DNA of 64,000 nt from Ustulina deusta (taxonomy: Eukaryota; Ascomycota; Sordariomycetes; Xylariales; Xylariaceae): contig JAJNNX010000066.1 in NCBI GenBank assembly GCA_023159155.1, forward strand, positions 124,001 through 188,000, read 5' to 3'. The notes below the pieces were generated by a model. The model was not told the DNA's origin and did not search any database. It saw nothing but the letters and a program-made list of their open reading frames with translations. Positions 50,406 to 63,586 of the stretch are shown piece by piece. How positions within the stretch are numbered: position 1 is the first letter of the stretch; each line of letters opens with the position of its first letter. The position numbers and the translations under genes are program-made.

Positions 50406-51016
50406 ATGCTTACCATTCAATCAACTCCGTGCTCTATGTTGAGAATTATCCGACCGGCCTATCTCTTGCGACCCGCTGGTCGTCGCTTTTTCAGCAACAA
50501 GGGTGCACCGCTTATCTTGTGCGGCAAGACAGAACAAATCGGTCGGGGCGTCATCGCCACCCTTGAGCCCGAGTACGATGGTTCGTCGCCGCCAGTCTTA
50601 ACACACTCTTTCCCTTGCCGCCACCACTACGTATTGAGAGCTCAAACTCAAGCTGACACGTACTGTGCGTAGTGATTCACTTTGTGATGTCCCCCGAGAG
50701 TGGCGCCATCCAGATCCCAGCCATTCTCAAGGGGGATCAGTCGCCACCATCGCACTCCGCGCTAGGTAGTAAAGATTACTCAAAATCCCCAGTCGCCATC
50801 ATCATGGGCGGAGCCTTCGATGATGCCGGCATTGAGGCAATGATGAAGGCTTCGGAAGGCATCAAGCCTATTCCATGGCTGCGCCCGGACCTCACTAAGC
50901 CGACTCCGCCATTAGGTCCCGAGTATGGCAAGGCGATGGTCGCACGTGTCAAGGTGCTTTTGGAACAGCTGAAGAAGGAGGGGAAGATGAATGAGGAGAA
51001 AGTCCACTGGTACTAA
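50406..51016 (+). CDS. Small conserved fungal protein with mitochondrial-type leader
   Basis: Exons 50406..50580 and 50673..51016 give 172 aa. The intron uses a GTTCGT donor and GTGCGTAG acceptor in phase 1. The N-terminus is Arg-rich and lacks acids (MLRIIRPAYLLRPAGRRFFS from the second Met at 50436), as in mitochondrial presequences. The body reads LILCGKTEQIGRGVIATLEPEYD, then VIHFVMSPESG, SPVAIIMGGAFDD and WLRPDLTKPTPPLGPEYGK, ending HWY. I recall similar short proteins in ascomycete genomes but know no function or named domain. The turn LCGKTEQIG and GGAFDD hint at a Rossmann-like alternation, a weak inference. The start could be either of the two Met codons. Confidence 0.75.
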
Positions 51017-52495
51017 GGCTCTATACTAGAATACATTCGTCGCATTATATATGCTTATGGCTCAATACCAATTGTCTCGGTCTCCAATAAGTCAGCTATT
51101 CAGTCCTCACTTGTGAGACATTTGCCGGCCCCGCTTAGTCCCGAGTGCCGATATTCGTGTAGTTATATATACTTATCTGTAACCTAACCCAGGTAGTTCT
51201 AGCATTCCGCCTTATTGATGCCGAAGGATTGGAATGCAGCCATACGGACTTGTTGGTGCCATAGAAGATTAAGTACCTCTCCGTACACCAAGTATATTCT
51301 CCAAGCACTTCTTTCCGCCTTTGTTATGATTTATACCCGAGTTTCGCAAACAGTCCAGATGGTCGCTCGGGGAATAGCTACGTCCATGAGCTCGCTTAAT
51401 GGTATCCGACTCTTTGTTCTTCGTGTTGGGGTAGATATGATGGTCTGGCTCGCTTCCAACAGTTCTTTAAGGTAATTAGATAGGCAAGTTCTATAACAGG
51501 CTAGGCATTACCTAATCAACCAACGACTGCTAACCTACCTTTCATTTTTCTTTGGTGGCCATCTCCAAGTCACGATATACAAGGAGTCCTATTGTGTAGT
51601 TACCATTCACTCCGGGTTCAAGGCCAAGAAAATCGGACAGCCATCGAAAGTTTGTTGACTACGATCGAAATTGGATACGGCTCAACAAGGTTGGCTCAGC
51701 AGGGTATATTCAATTGTCATACCTTGAATGTATATACCTACTTACCGGCCGCTCTGAACAGCACAACCCTCGGATGGATGAACGATTATAGCATGTACAA
51801 TTCTTATATATTATTGCAGTTAGCTTCAACTTAGACTAGCACGGCGCAGTCCACAGGCCGAATTTGGTAGCTTCCACCGCTTTCTTCATGCAAGCCTAGA
51901 CAGTGCCTCGCGCAGGGAAACCTATGACCGAGAATGGAACAATATTACTTGAAACTGCAAAACGGTCGATGTTCTGTACCCAGCGTGTTGGATTTCCAGC
52001 AAGCAAGCTCGGATGACACCACGATCGGAGCTAGGTTATGCGATATCACCTTTTATGTTGGGACCTATCAGATCTTTAGATGGTGGAAGATAACTAACCT
52101 AGTAGGTGTTATTATCCTACTACAATAAACAAACCGAGATCTGCACTCAATCTCGGACATTGTTAACCCGGAAGTTATCATTCCAACCCCGCAAAGTGAA
52201 GAGGCATCCCCGCGTTGGGGCTTGGTTGGTATTCGACGTCTCCTCCTCCAAGAATCCCACCCCACACTATTCTTATGCTCATATAGATTGATATGGGCCA
52301 TAGCAAGCACATAGATAGAATATCCTCACTTGGGGGCCGAAGACAAATAAGGCCAAGACTAGCTAATTAATCCCAGAGCCGGGGGTTAATTTAATTAGGT
52401 CAATTGAAGAAGCAAGCGACAACCCGCGTCCAGATATCTCATCGGTAGATCGTCAGGCAAAGCTGAAGCGGTCTGTATCTTCGCCTTGAACCAAG
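51017..52495. other. Intergenic, no gene recognised
   Basis: Short unrelated ORFs only (51215-51475, 51592-51834, 51934-52128). The last 150 bp are the promoter of the transporter gene. Confidence 0.35.
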
Positions 52496-54334
52496 ATGGA
52501 CAACTCGACAGTTGGAGAGCCTCTCGAGGCCGTCAAATATGACAAGAAAGAGATCGAGCACAAAGAGCAAGTCATCGAGGAGTCTGCCAGAAAACAGTGT
52601 ATCGACGAGGAGCAGACTGCCCAGTTCAGGCGTTTCATGGAAGCCGATGCAGATTGGCACCGAGCCATGCACAAGAAGCTGATGAGAAAGCTTGACATAC
52701 ATCTGCTTCCACTACTCGTGCTGATGTATCTCCTCAACTTCCTTGACAGAAAGTAAGACGATATCCATTCTAGCGCACGTCTAGCCACATCGCTCTGACT
52801 GTAGATGGTACAGTAACTTGTCGCAAGCTCGTCTGAGTACCCTCGAGAAGGATTTAGGGATGAAAGGAACCGATTTCAACCTGGCGACGAGTATCCTGTT
52901 CGTGGGCTATATCTTGATGCAGCTCCCTTCCAACTTGATGCTTACCCGAGTTCGACCATCGCTGTATCTCAGCATTGCGATGACCATTTGGGGGGCTATT
53001 TCCACTGCGCAATCGGCTGTTCAGTCCTTCAATGGTCTCTTAGTCGCTCGATTCTTCTTGGGTTTTGCAGAAGCGCCGTTCTTTCCAGGAGCGGTAAGTT
53101 CTTTTTTTTTCCCCCCTCTCGTTTCACGCTTCGTGATGAGTGTCTTGACTCACAATTCACTCTCATTCCAGATCTTTCTGATGTCCAGTTGGTATACCCG
53201 TGGGGAGATGGCTCACAGAATTGCTTGGTTCTATTCTGGCAGCTCATTAGCCAATGCGTTTGGCGGTCTTATTGGCGCTGGTGTTTTGTCAAACTTGAGC
53301 GGCGCCCACGGGATCTCGGGGTGGTGAGTACTATACGTTGCAGCGGCGAATTCTCATCGGTTCTTGTGTGCTAAAAGAAGCTCAGGCGTTGGCTTTTCAT
53401 TATCGAAGGAAGCATTACAATCGCGGCTGCCATCTCGGCCGGGTTTATCTTACCCAACTATCCAACAAACACGAAGTGGCTAACCCCTGAGGAGCAAGCA
53501 TATGCTCAATGGCGGCTACTTGAAGATACTGGAGAGGCTGATCTTGCCGACTCCATCGCAATTAAGGAGGGTGTCAAGATGGCCTTTAAAGATCCACGGC
53601 TGTACCTGTTCACGCTTCTCCAGCACGTTTCCATACTATCTCAGGCTTTCCAGTATTTCTTCCCGACTATCGCGAAGAGTCTCGGGTTTGGAGATGTCGT
53701 GACGTTACTCCTTACTGCGCCCATCTGGATAGTCACGTTCTTAGTCTCTCTCGTTGCGACATACACGTCGGGTCGCTTCGCTGACCGTAGTATTCACATC
53801 ACATGCTTAATGCTGGTATCTTTTGTTGGAAACATCATTGTAGTATCGACTTTAAACACGGGAGTGCGCTTCTTTGCCGTGAGTGATTTCCCTGCCCGGC
53901 ATTTCAGACCCGGAGAATACTCACCGTGGTGCATTATATTCGCATTCTACCTAGCCATCACTGACTTTCGGGTTTCGCAGTTATTTCTCTTGCCTGTTGG
54001 TGCCGTCACATCGTACCAAATCATTCTCGCCTGGGTGGCCAACAGCTTCCCTCGTCCGCTCGTGAAACGGAGTGCGTGCATTTCCATTGCCAACCTTATC
54101 GGCAACATTGCAAATATATATGGCAGCTACTTGTACGCCGACGGCCCACGGTATATTGCTGGAGGAGCCGCCACGGCCGGCGTTGCATTCTTGGTTGCGG
54201 TTCTGGCCCTAGTCACGAGATTGGTATTGCAGAGAGATAATAAGAGGCTAGCGCAGCGGGAGGTCTCCGAATCCGAAGACACAGCTGCCAATAACCCGGA
54301 AGCAGTTGCTACTGGCTTCAGATACATCTTGTAG
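52496..54334 (+). CDS. MFS transporter, anion:cation symporter (Dal5/Tna1-like)
   Basis: Exons 52496..52752, 52814..53093, 53172..53323, 53386..53878 and 53981..54334 give 511 aa. A charged cytosolic N-terminus leads into LDIHLLPLLVLMYLLNFLDR, then NLSQARLSTLEKDLGM, the signature of the Dal5 (allantoate/nicotinate permease) family. Further signatures are LFVGYILMQLPSNL, ARFFLGFAEAPFFPGA, SSWYTRGEMAHRIAWFY and WVANSFPRPLVKRSA, with about 12 membrane helices as in the family. Members import organic anions such as allantoate, nicotinate, pantothenate or biotin precursors; the substrate is not deducible. The acceptor of intron 1 is set at 52813 to give the family's DRNNLSQ. Intron 4 (53879-53980) is 102 bp, free of stops and a multiple of three, so a retained form would remain in frame. 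Confidence 0.9.
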
Positions 54335-57300
54335 CCAAAGTATTCTAATAGAACTGAATGACAGAGAACCAACTGCTTCTAGAGCTTCACACGCTCGCCA
54401 CCGGTTATTGCCAACAATTGTTTCATGTGATGAAGGATATCCTACACTAGGCCGAGCTGGCCAATGATATTGTCCGACTGAATTGAGTCACAATGCCCCT
54501 TGTGAGATATATTTCACCAAATTCCTCGAAGTGGTTTGTTTCACCTTCGAGTCCAGGAAATGGCAGTTCGTAAGTGGCTCTCAAGCCCTGGCTGTCAACA
54601 CAGACATACATAAAATATAGAACAAAGAGCTAAGCCACTACTACCTACATGTCGTTTTCGGGATCAATGGTACAGGGAAAGTTTTGACCCCGCGTAGTTT
54701 CTGAGGCTTCGGAATAACCCCAGGCGCTTGACGTCAGGCAGCAACCACTGCCAACACATACACCTCCTTACAACCGGAAACTTGTAAAGGAACGGAAAGC
54801 ATGGGATCATATGAACAACCCGGACATTCGCATCGAGCTTTCCTAATGCTACTCACTCTCGTCAATTGTCGTAGTGAGAATTTTCTTGATCTATGTTGGA
54901 CATGACTTCACCCGCATCACTCGTCTTACCGTAACTAGGTCTCTCCGTCAGCAACGAACTCGTTAGCAATGAAATTCGCCACAAACACAGCCTTGGTCTG
55001 TCAGGAATTGAAGCAATTTGCCGAAGCCGGGGGAGAGCAACACGACTTGACGATAAGTGTGCAGCAGGATTGAACATGAATACGAAAAGATCGGGGCAAT
55101 GGTCAAGTCAGGTCTGGGCGCTGTGAACCGAATGAATAAGAATTCTGCCCGCATAGAATGAGTTGGCAAAATTGATGGGGCAAGGCGAATGTTCGGGGCA
55201 ATGCTACCATACACCTTTCGGCTTGCTACTTATCTACACGTGTAATGGTAAGTGAGCTGCTTGATGTAGTAGTTCTTGAACGGCGAGCATTGAAATGCCC
55301 AGCGAGTGGATTCATAATCATGGGCGCGGCCAGACCACCCGACGATCCGAATCTCAATTGGGGACCCTCGGGATTTATAATTGCCACACAGAAATATCAG
55401 GTTCTTGGCAAAGCCTGGACACAAACCAGCGCCGGTGAGAGTACGCATCCAAGCTTTCAACGCTCTTGGTCCCGATCATCCGGTGTTGAGCAAAGAGCTC
55501 GTGACATAGGAAATCCAGACTCCTCGCTTATTCTTGCGATTGAAGACACGTAAGTCCGAAAAAAAAGCAAGAGTTTAGTTTGCGTCTGCTTAGCAATCCA
55601 GGCCATTGGGCCGAACAGGTGTTTGCCAAGTCAATTCTTGTCAATGGTTGACTCTTCAGGCCAAAGATGACGTTGACGTCTCACAGTGGGCCAACGATGC
55701 TCTCTTTACAGGGTAAACATCGATCCTAATTGGAGCCCAGAGATACGTTCGCCGTTATTGTATATTAGGTATCAGCTGTACCTGAACATGACTCTGGGGC
55801 TAGCTACCATGCTGTAGCACCACGTAATGCAAAAGGAGGGTCGCATTCACCACCCATTCCAGCCCGAGGGATCATTTTCGATTGGTTGCTCAGCCTTACG
55901 GCACCAGAGCTGTGCACTGGGTAGTCTTTGACCCGGGAGAAAATGCCTCGCAGGTACTCAATGGGGTGCCAACGAGCGGGCAGACGCTGCGGTCTTTTGT
56001 GGGCGTCATGCAAACCTTTTGGCGAAAATGATTCCCCGCATACTGATTGACTTGGTTGGAATTTGCGAATCATGGGGTTCGGCATTCGAACCACTCGTAT
56101 TGGAGAATACCGATGCTGGTAACGGTGAGAATGAGGCTTGCACAACGCTAGGCTTTGGGGTTAGTTATGGAGATCATCGTTCTGCTACGTAAGGAGGAAC
56201 TTGAAAAATGACGGCAGTCGTGATGTGTCAAGAAACCCCCATCAAAATTCTTCGATTTGCTGCCTGACAGCGCGTTTTGGGATTGAGCTGTTACGACAGG
56301 ATGCATCTGAGTGCATATAATCAGATAATTCTATCGAATAGCGAGTTTGTCTCGAACAGGCTTCATGGGCCGAGCCAATATTCCGCTGGAGTGCTCACGG
56401 CTGTACCTTGCAGGATGAGGTGAGCCGGGATCTTGGCCGCTCCCGCCCATCCATAATGGTTACGATCATATCATTTTCTGGTTCAGCTTGAGCATCTGAG
56501 GTGGTTTAGGCGATTCGTGTACACCTACACTACATACACTACATACTTAGTGTAGTGTAGATGATATTGCACCATCAACCCCCTTGTAGGTCCTTAGAGC
56601 CGGTGTATACTAGCTTAGAGAGTTATTTCGGGCGAACACTCCAAGCAAGATCGTCGATTCATATGACGTCGAGACGGAAACCGGTGAGTAACTGAACGGT
56701 TCTGGGTTCCGTATCGGCCAAACCCGACTGTGAAGCCGGCTGGCCTTCAATGGATCTCCTACGAAGAACAAGAGCCTATCTGTTAGCTAAGTAACTCAAC
56801 AAATGAACGAGCGTCAGGGTCAACATGTCGGGCTGTGCAATGAAGTACTTAGACTAGTGTAGGTCTGACTAGAAGGAAGCATGGTTATGGAGCTGGCTTA
56901 ACAAATCAGCTGGCGATCGCAAAAACGCGAATCGCTCGCCGCCACATGGTTCTGGGCTCCGCTCTATTAGTTCGTTCCCGAAACTTTTGACCAGGCACAC
57001 ACCTAGGCGAAAAAGGGAAGGCAACAAGCCACGGGAACCTCGGTGACACATGGCTCGGTTCCAGCGGATGGGAGATACGTGCGCTAGCTCGCAATCTTGG
57101 TTAGCTAGTTAAGTTGACGGAACGATTTCCATTTTCTGGAAGCTCTACGTTTCGGCCTAAGAGCATTAGAAGTCCGGATTACTGAGGACTAATAATTACT
57201 ACTACGGTACGTATATACTATCTGCTATGTAATTGTGCATCCGCTTCCATGGATGGCCTATTACGGACTTTCGAGAGAACCAATTAATGGAACTGCGTGT

Positions 57301-60300
57301 ATTGTTTCCTTTCCCGCCGCAAGCCAAATCGGGCAAATAAGGATGCGTTAGGTACATGTTTTTCCTCGCAGCAATTCTTCTCACCGGTTCAGTGTGGCCG
57401 TGTAGCGAGACAGAGAAGACAATCCCCTGGTTTATGGCTGCATGACGGTATCGGCAACCCAAGATAGGCGTAACATGTAATAGGTATGCATAACGCTCTC
57501 AACGCTCTCGTAGCTCACATCTGACGTGATCTTTGGGTACCTTTGATGAGATCATCGTGACGCTTTTATACATGTCTCGGTAATGACGGAGTACAGTGTA
57601 ATTATCGCGATGTCGAGATCATGGTCTGGTCTCGGATCGAAACAACGCAATTTACATATTCAATTCACTTACACTAGTGCGTGACACTTTAGCGTCTAGT
57701 ATAATGAATGTACTGGCCGAGAGCGGCGCCACTAAATATGGCTCTCATACACTAGCAGAAGCGTGAGAGGCTAATAATGATAGCGACTTTGCTCATTCAA
57801 GTCCATGTCTCTACCTATTACTAAGAGGAATTGAAAAATCTTGATAGTATTGTGGGTGGGCAGCTCTCGACCTGGCCTAAAATTGGTATACTGGTAACCA
57901 TATTCAAGCACACTAGTGGGCAGGCCCAAATGTGAGAGGCCCTCACAAGGCTAAAGAGTTTCATAAAGTAATTTTGGACACAAGAGCTGTCTGAATGACG
58001 CCAGAACAACCTAGGTTCTCTAGTAATCATTCTGGTCTTTTCCCGAGCAGTCGTGGTACTGATAGGTATTGAAAAAGGTTCGTTCTTTTTTTAGGATATG
58101 ACTTGTTATCTATCTTGTCAAGACCCAATGTCGGCCTCGGTCAAATGCTGGGCGCCACCGGGATCTTGGTAACGGCGAACTTTACCGAGCCAACTGTCGC
58201 TCTGTGTGCGTTCGTTCTACTTGGGCGGCAATGACAAGCTATCAATTTACTGTCCCAATTCAGAATCATGGCCCTTTCCATGGCCTATAGGCTATGCCAC
58301 TCGTAGGGATACTATGGACCTGGTTTAGCGGAGCAGGTGTCTCAAACTGCAAGTCTCCTGCATACAGTAGTAGTTAATAGTCCTCAAACTCTGACGTATG
58401 TGGCTGGAGAGCCTCTGGAAAAAGTTTTCTTCTCTCTCAACCCCCTCACAACAACCTGGATTTACATCTGGACTTTTCACGCTCACCGAGGGCAGTCAAT
58501 ATGTACATCATATGATATATCCTGCTGGTACGGTATTGGTGCGTGTAGTCGGTAGCTGGGTCGGCTAAATCTGTGATTGGCCTATCGAGAATATAGTTTA
58601 GACTCTTTAGTTTGTATTGTTCACACCACCAGTCCACTCTGTCGTCTATTTGCTCAAATATTCCGAACAAGACGGAACTCTTTCACAACATCCACCGAAT
58701 AGGCATGTTGCCTGACCCTCCATACAGCTCAGACTAATGCAAGGTACGCCCAGCTCGCAGCGAGACCATTCCGGCGGTGCTGCGCAATCGACATCACAAC
58801 AGACTACTTCATACATGATCGCCGATTGATATTGCCGTGAGCCTGCTCCATGAGCCATGATGCTGGGACAAATTGTCACGTAATGTTTCACTGGATGACG
58901 AGCGTGGAGATGCTACCAGACAATGAATCTTAGCCACAAGTGAGCAAACATTTTTCGAAAGCGCTTTTCCAAAACCACGGCAACCTTGCGTGACGAAAAC
59001 CGTATACGAACCGCTATGTAATTGGAATGAGCGGACATTATCGCGTTTGCTATTGATTTTCTTTGAGCAAAAACTTAACTCGCTTAGCGGTTTGCCGCCA
59101 TCGACTCATGGGCCGTGTCACAATTACACTTTTTAAACAGGCCGGTCGCTACTGCCATGATGCGATGATTAACATTGTTTCATTCTTGTCTGCACCGGAG
59201 GTCGATGCTCCGGGAATGATGGTAACGTGTGTCGATGGCTTCAAAGCGTGCTGCCAGGTGAGCTTCTGCCCGAGAGTCGAATTGGTGATGGCGTAGTCTA
59301 CGACCAACAGGAATAGGGGTTCGTCTTGGCGAGTGAAAGAACTTGCCAGGTGGTGGTGCTTCTATGGGTGCCGCAATATAGGTGAAGGCGAGGCCGGTGA
59401 ACCGGGCCCGATTGTGAGTGATAGGTCAGACCTCGGATCATAATCTTCGCAAGGACGAAGAGGTTGTGAGCTGCGAGTCTATGAAAAGGCACGCCCCCGG
59501 CGCCGTCACACGACATATGGAAGTAACGGGGAAACCCCCTGTCACGATCCAAATAGAAAGATGAAACTACTGCCCTATGAAATACACATACCCAAGCAGT
59601 GTTACCTATTAGAGTATATTAGAGTATTTACCTGGCCGAATAGGAGTTCAGTGGCCTCAGCGGAAGGGAACTAGCAGACGTCGGGAGGATCGTGGATGAA
59701 CAATTGCAGATTTAAATGGTAGCGCCTGTATGAGAAACGGGCGGAGTCAGACGTTGATTGTGCGCCAAAGTCTATGCATCTTGCCGTATTTAGAAGCACA
59801 GCCTCCTCAAGTTTGAAATTGGAGTCGAGGGTGGGCGAACAGTAGTAGGTATGTGACATCCTGATCTGCAGATTCCAGTACCCGTGTCGCTGCCGTACGC
59901 TATCTAGGCCGGTCAATATTTGGAGCAGGTATAACCTGCTAGAAATGCTTTCTATCTGATCATTTTGACTTTGAACATTCACATGGGTTCGAAGGACACT
60001 TATGCAAAACTGGTCTCAGGCTTTCAACCCGCCACAGTATTCTATCTATGGCACTAGGCAGTACCGATGGATAGTGTACTGGGTATCCAAAACTGATTGT
60101 TTCTGGTAGCCGGGCTGGGTTGGTTGGTGCACCAAGAAAACCACAAAAAGAAACGAGGCTTGAAAGCCCCTGGCTCTTCCCCGGGATTCTGCCCGGGAAC
60201 TGGGCTTCTGGCTGGGCGTATCAACCTATTGACAGGTCTCAGCTTTGCCGATGATGAGCGACGATCTTTTCCTTCCACGATAGGTGCCAGCCTTTATCCA

Positions 60301-61950
60301 CATGGCATCGCATCAACAAGCTTAATGCGATCATAGAATAGCGTTGTTTTTGCTCTTTCTCACGAGCCGGCCCACGACTGACGTCGTCCATTTGTGTGCT
60401 TGGCCGAGTACTCTTCGGCATAGGTAGGATATAATACCGGCCATAACAAAATATCTACACGACGTGTACGGTGACAGCACCGAGTACCTACAACATGTAT
60501 CTAATCCATATTCGGATAAGGAACCTTGCTTGGCCCTGTCATCCTTCTCTCTGTCCTAGCTGAAAGCAGGTTAGATTTGCTAGTCTGATACAGTGTTCCG
60601 GGCTGACGCTGGTCCTGGGCTTCCACGACACTATCTCCTATGCGTATACCCAGTTTCTGGCCCAGTGTCCACACGATGAGACCAGCCATACTGTGTAGCC
60701 ACTGCGGTGGTACTTGCAATCCACAATCTGACAAGCGGAGAGCTCACTATCCTACGCTAGTGCAACTGAAAATTTCTCCTCCGACAGACTTCCTCGAGTG
60801 AAGTGCTTATGCTTTTAAATAACACTGTATAGATGGGCATTTAAGCCTGAGCCCCAATCCAGAAATGGCCAAAGAAGGCAACAAGAGCCTATCTACCTAA
60901 CCATGTACTGAGTAGTGCCAGCGGCCGGCTTAGCGGGTGCTGCTACCCGTGCGCGGCCGGCGGCGGGTCAAGAAGCAAACCCATCATGCTTAATGCAGTG
61001 TAGTGTAGTGTGCACTCCAGTTGATAGTACGGTGTTGGTGCTGTACAGAGTGTATTATTCATGTAAGGGAGGGATAGTTCCTGCACCGACCAATGCCTAC
61101 TCATGAAGAGTTGTGTAGGGTACTATCTGTATTTGTAACGGTGACAGAGGAGCGTACAGCCGTAGCAATGTACAAGAGAAACATAGGCATTCGCTGTCAC
61201 TGCTATCTACGGGTCTTTTGAACAACGACAACATGTGGTGTATTACCTGCCGGTGACCCGTAGATAGGGCTCAATCCACGTCGAGAAGTTCTCTAACCCT
61301 TACTGTACATGTAGTGTAAACCTCTACGTCTGAAATACCTAGTGTACAGTAGTGTAGTGTAGTGTAGGGTTATGTAATGGGCAGCCGAGCACCGGACAAA
61401 GTCCGATCTGGCCTAGGCAAGCTCAAGTGGGCTTTTTTATCTTACGTACGTGTTTCTGCTTATACCTTTTTAGTATGGCATCGTACACGTATTTCTGGAT
61501 ACACCGTGATTACACGTTGCCCGTTCCGCCCGTTTCGCCCGTGACACCGCCCTCAAGAACACGTGGAGGCGCACTGTACATAGAGAATACCGCACTAGAG
61601 TGATTGATAATGCTGTGTAGGTGTAGTGGTAGTGTAGACCGACTTTTCACTGTTTATGGGTCAAGTAAGAAGCAACGGGCAGCAGACGGCCAAGCGGGCT
61701 CGAATAAACGTCAATGCTTCCAGTCAGCGGGAGAAGAGAAAAGCAGCCCAACCAACCGCGTAGACCGGGGTGGGATCCGCTGTCCGCTCTACACTAGTAC
61801 CTAGGCTACTAGATACACGACGGTATAAGTAGGTACTGTATTCCCATTGCCTGGGATCTGTCAGGCCTGGGTTTGGCCTGATGGGGCTAGGCTTGCAAAA
61901 TGGGTCTTCACGATGGGGTTCACAAGGGGCGTTGGAGCAAAAGTAGTATA
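54335..61950. other. Gene desert
   Basis: Roughly 7.6 kb without a supported gene. ORFs such as 55245-55553 (+), 55804-56145 (-), 57202-57462 (-), 59298-59552 (-) and 60097-60336 (+) lack domains and splice partners. Words of the GTGTAGTGTAG type cluster at 56520-56565, 60998-61015, 61340-61372 and 61612-61637. A GC-richer island sits at 60110-60250. The region may contain decayed genes, but none could be named. Confidence 0.4.
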
Positions 61951-63586
61951 GTATAGAAACGAGAGAGAAAAAAAAATTGCACACAAACATACTGTACCGT
62001 CCTATACAGGGATACGCCCGGGGCCATCCTGATTCCTGGTTCCTGGTGGAGTCCACTGGAAACAGCTATCAGAGCGATTGGTGGTTGGACTGATTCTATC
62101 GTGGGAAAAAGAAGAGCCAGTAAGTCGTGTTGGGTTTGTGCGTGTAAGTCAAAGAGTGTAAGTGCTTGTAAGTCAGCACGGCATGTCGCCCAACCCACCA
62201 CCCAACCATCGTTTTATCACGCTCCTCAACCCTTTCCAGGCACAAGAGGCCGACATGTGAGGGACGACGCAAATCGTGAGAATCAAGCTAGCTCTCCCAC
62301 CTCCTGTCTCTCTCTCCCCCGCCCCAATTTCCATTTGCCCACGGTCCCCTGCTCTTGCTGCACCAAGCCTCCAGAATTACGACTGGCTCGGGTCTTCAAA
62401 ACGCTCACGCTCGCTCACATATACATATACACTACTCCATGCACCATATCCCGTGCTACCACCAGAGAGAAGGAACCTTGTTCAGCTTCAGCTTCACGGG
62501 AATATATATACTGCACCAGTCCAACCCCGCGTCCGCCCACTGGCATCTGTCGTGCCTTGGTTACCACCGAGGACTCGAATTTGGAGACAGGCTTTGCACC
62601 GTCACTGCTACCACACTCGCTTGGCCGACTGTCACAGGGCCATCTGCACAAGACCCCGGAGCCGTATCGGAATTGGACGGATCCTGGATTTGATTGGAGA
62701 AGAAGCGTTTTCTTTCTTCTGCTGGAGGACCAGCACAGCACAGACAGGAGCCTAACGACTGCTTACCCCACGAATACTCCCAAGCGGCATACACGCCTCA
62801 CACCACAACACACACCTCACACATCACACACCACACCACACACCACCTGGGTACACGTGGACGGCTGCAACGCAGTAGAGTCGTGTGCACGGCGAGTGGT
62901 ACACGTATGAATGTGCGAAGCCACGAGGCCACTTGAAGCTTGGAAATCCTCACCACTTGGCTCTTTTAGGAGTAGCAACGAGGGAGCCAGCATAAACCCG
63001 ATCTATCTCGTCAACTTTATCTGCCCTACCAAGTATATTATGTGGAGGTAGAACTTGGCCCCGTCTTCAGCGTGTTTTGTTTCGACTATTGTTGAGTAGC
63101 AAAGAGCAAGAGACGGATCAGCTTCCAGGGTCAAAGCGCGGGAAGAGAAAGAAGAAACGAGATTGGAGACGACGCAGCAGCAGCAAGCTTTCGGTTCTCA
63201 TTGACGCATACCTACCTGGTGTATCGGCTGGGTATATTGGAGAAGCATAGCTCATACAGCATACAGCACACTCCCCCACTATTCGTCATTCTCTCACCAC
63301 TACTGCAACACCAAAACATACACGGACGCGCGCACTTACACCAGCGACCTTGGCCGTTTACTCGCTCACAAAATCCAGACACATTCACAGCAATCGTTGA
63401 ATTGTCTATTCTCCCCGCCCAATCAAGGAAGCACTACCATCCGCGGTGCTTGCGAATCCATATCATATATCGCCGCTACTTGTCCTCTCGCAGATTGGTA
63501 TAGTAGCCGACTGACACTCACCACCGAGTATCGTCGTGTGTCGGCGGCGTGATCGCTGACCTGGGCTTCCTCGTCCCACAGACAGC
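61951..63586 (+). promoter_or_regulatory. Probable promoter and long leader of the last gene
   Basis: The plus strand is CA/CT-rich, including a CA-type repeat at about 62795-62850 and many CTCTC tracts. The long frames here (62101-62910, 62276-62755) translate to low-complexity Pro/Thr/His/Ser sequence and resemble untranslated leader rather than protein. An in-frame TGA just before 63587 fixes the next start. Confidence 0.4.

Noticed and set aside
62101..62910. 269-codon ORF before the last gene
   Set aside because: Low-complexity Thr/His/Pro/Ser translation in CA/CT-rich DNA; more like promoter or leader sequence.
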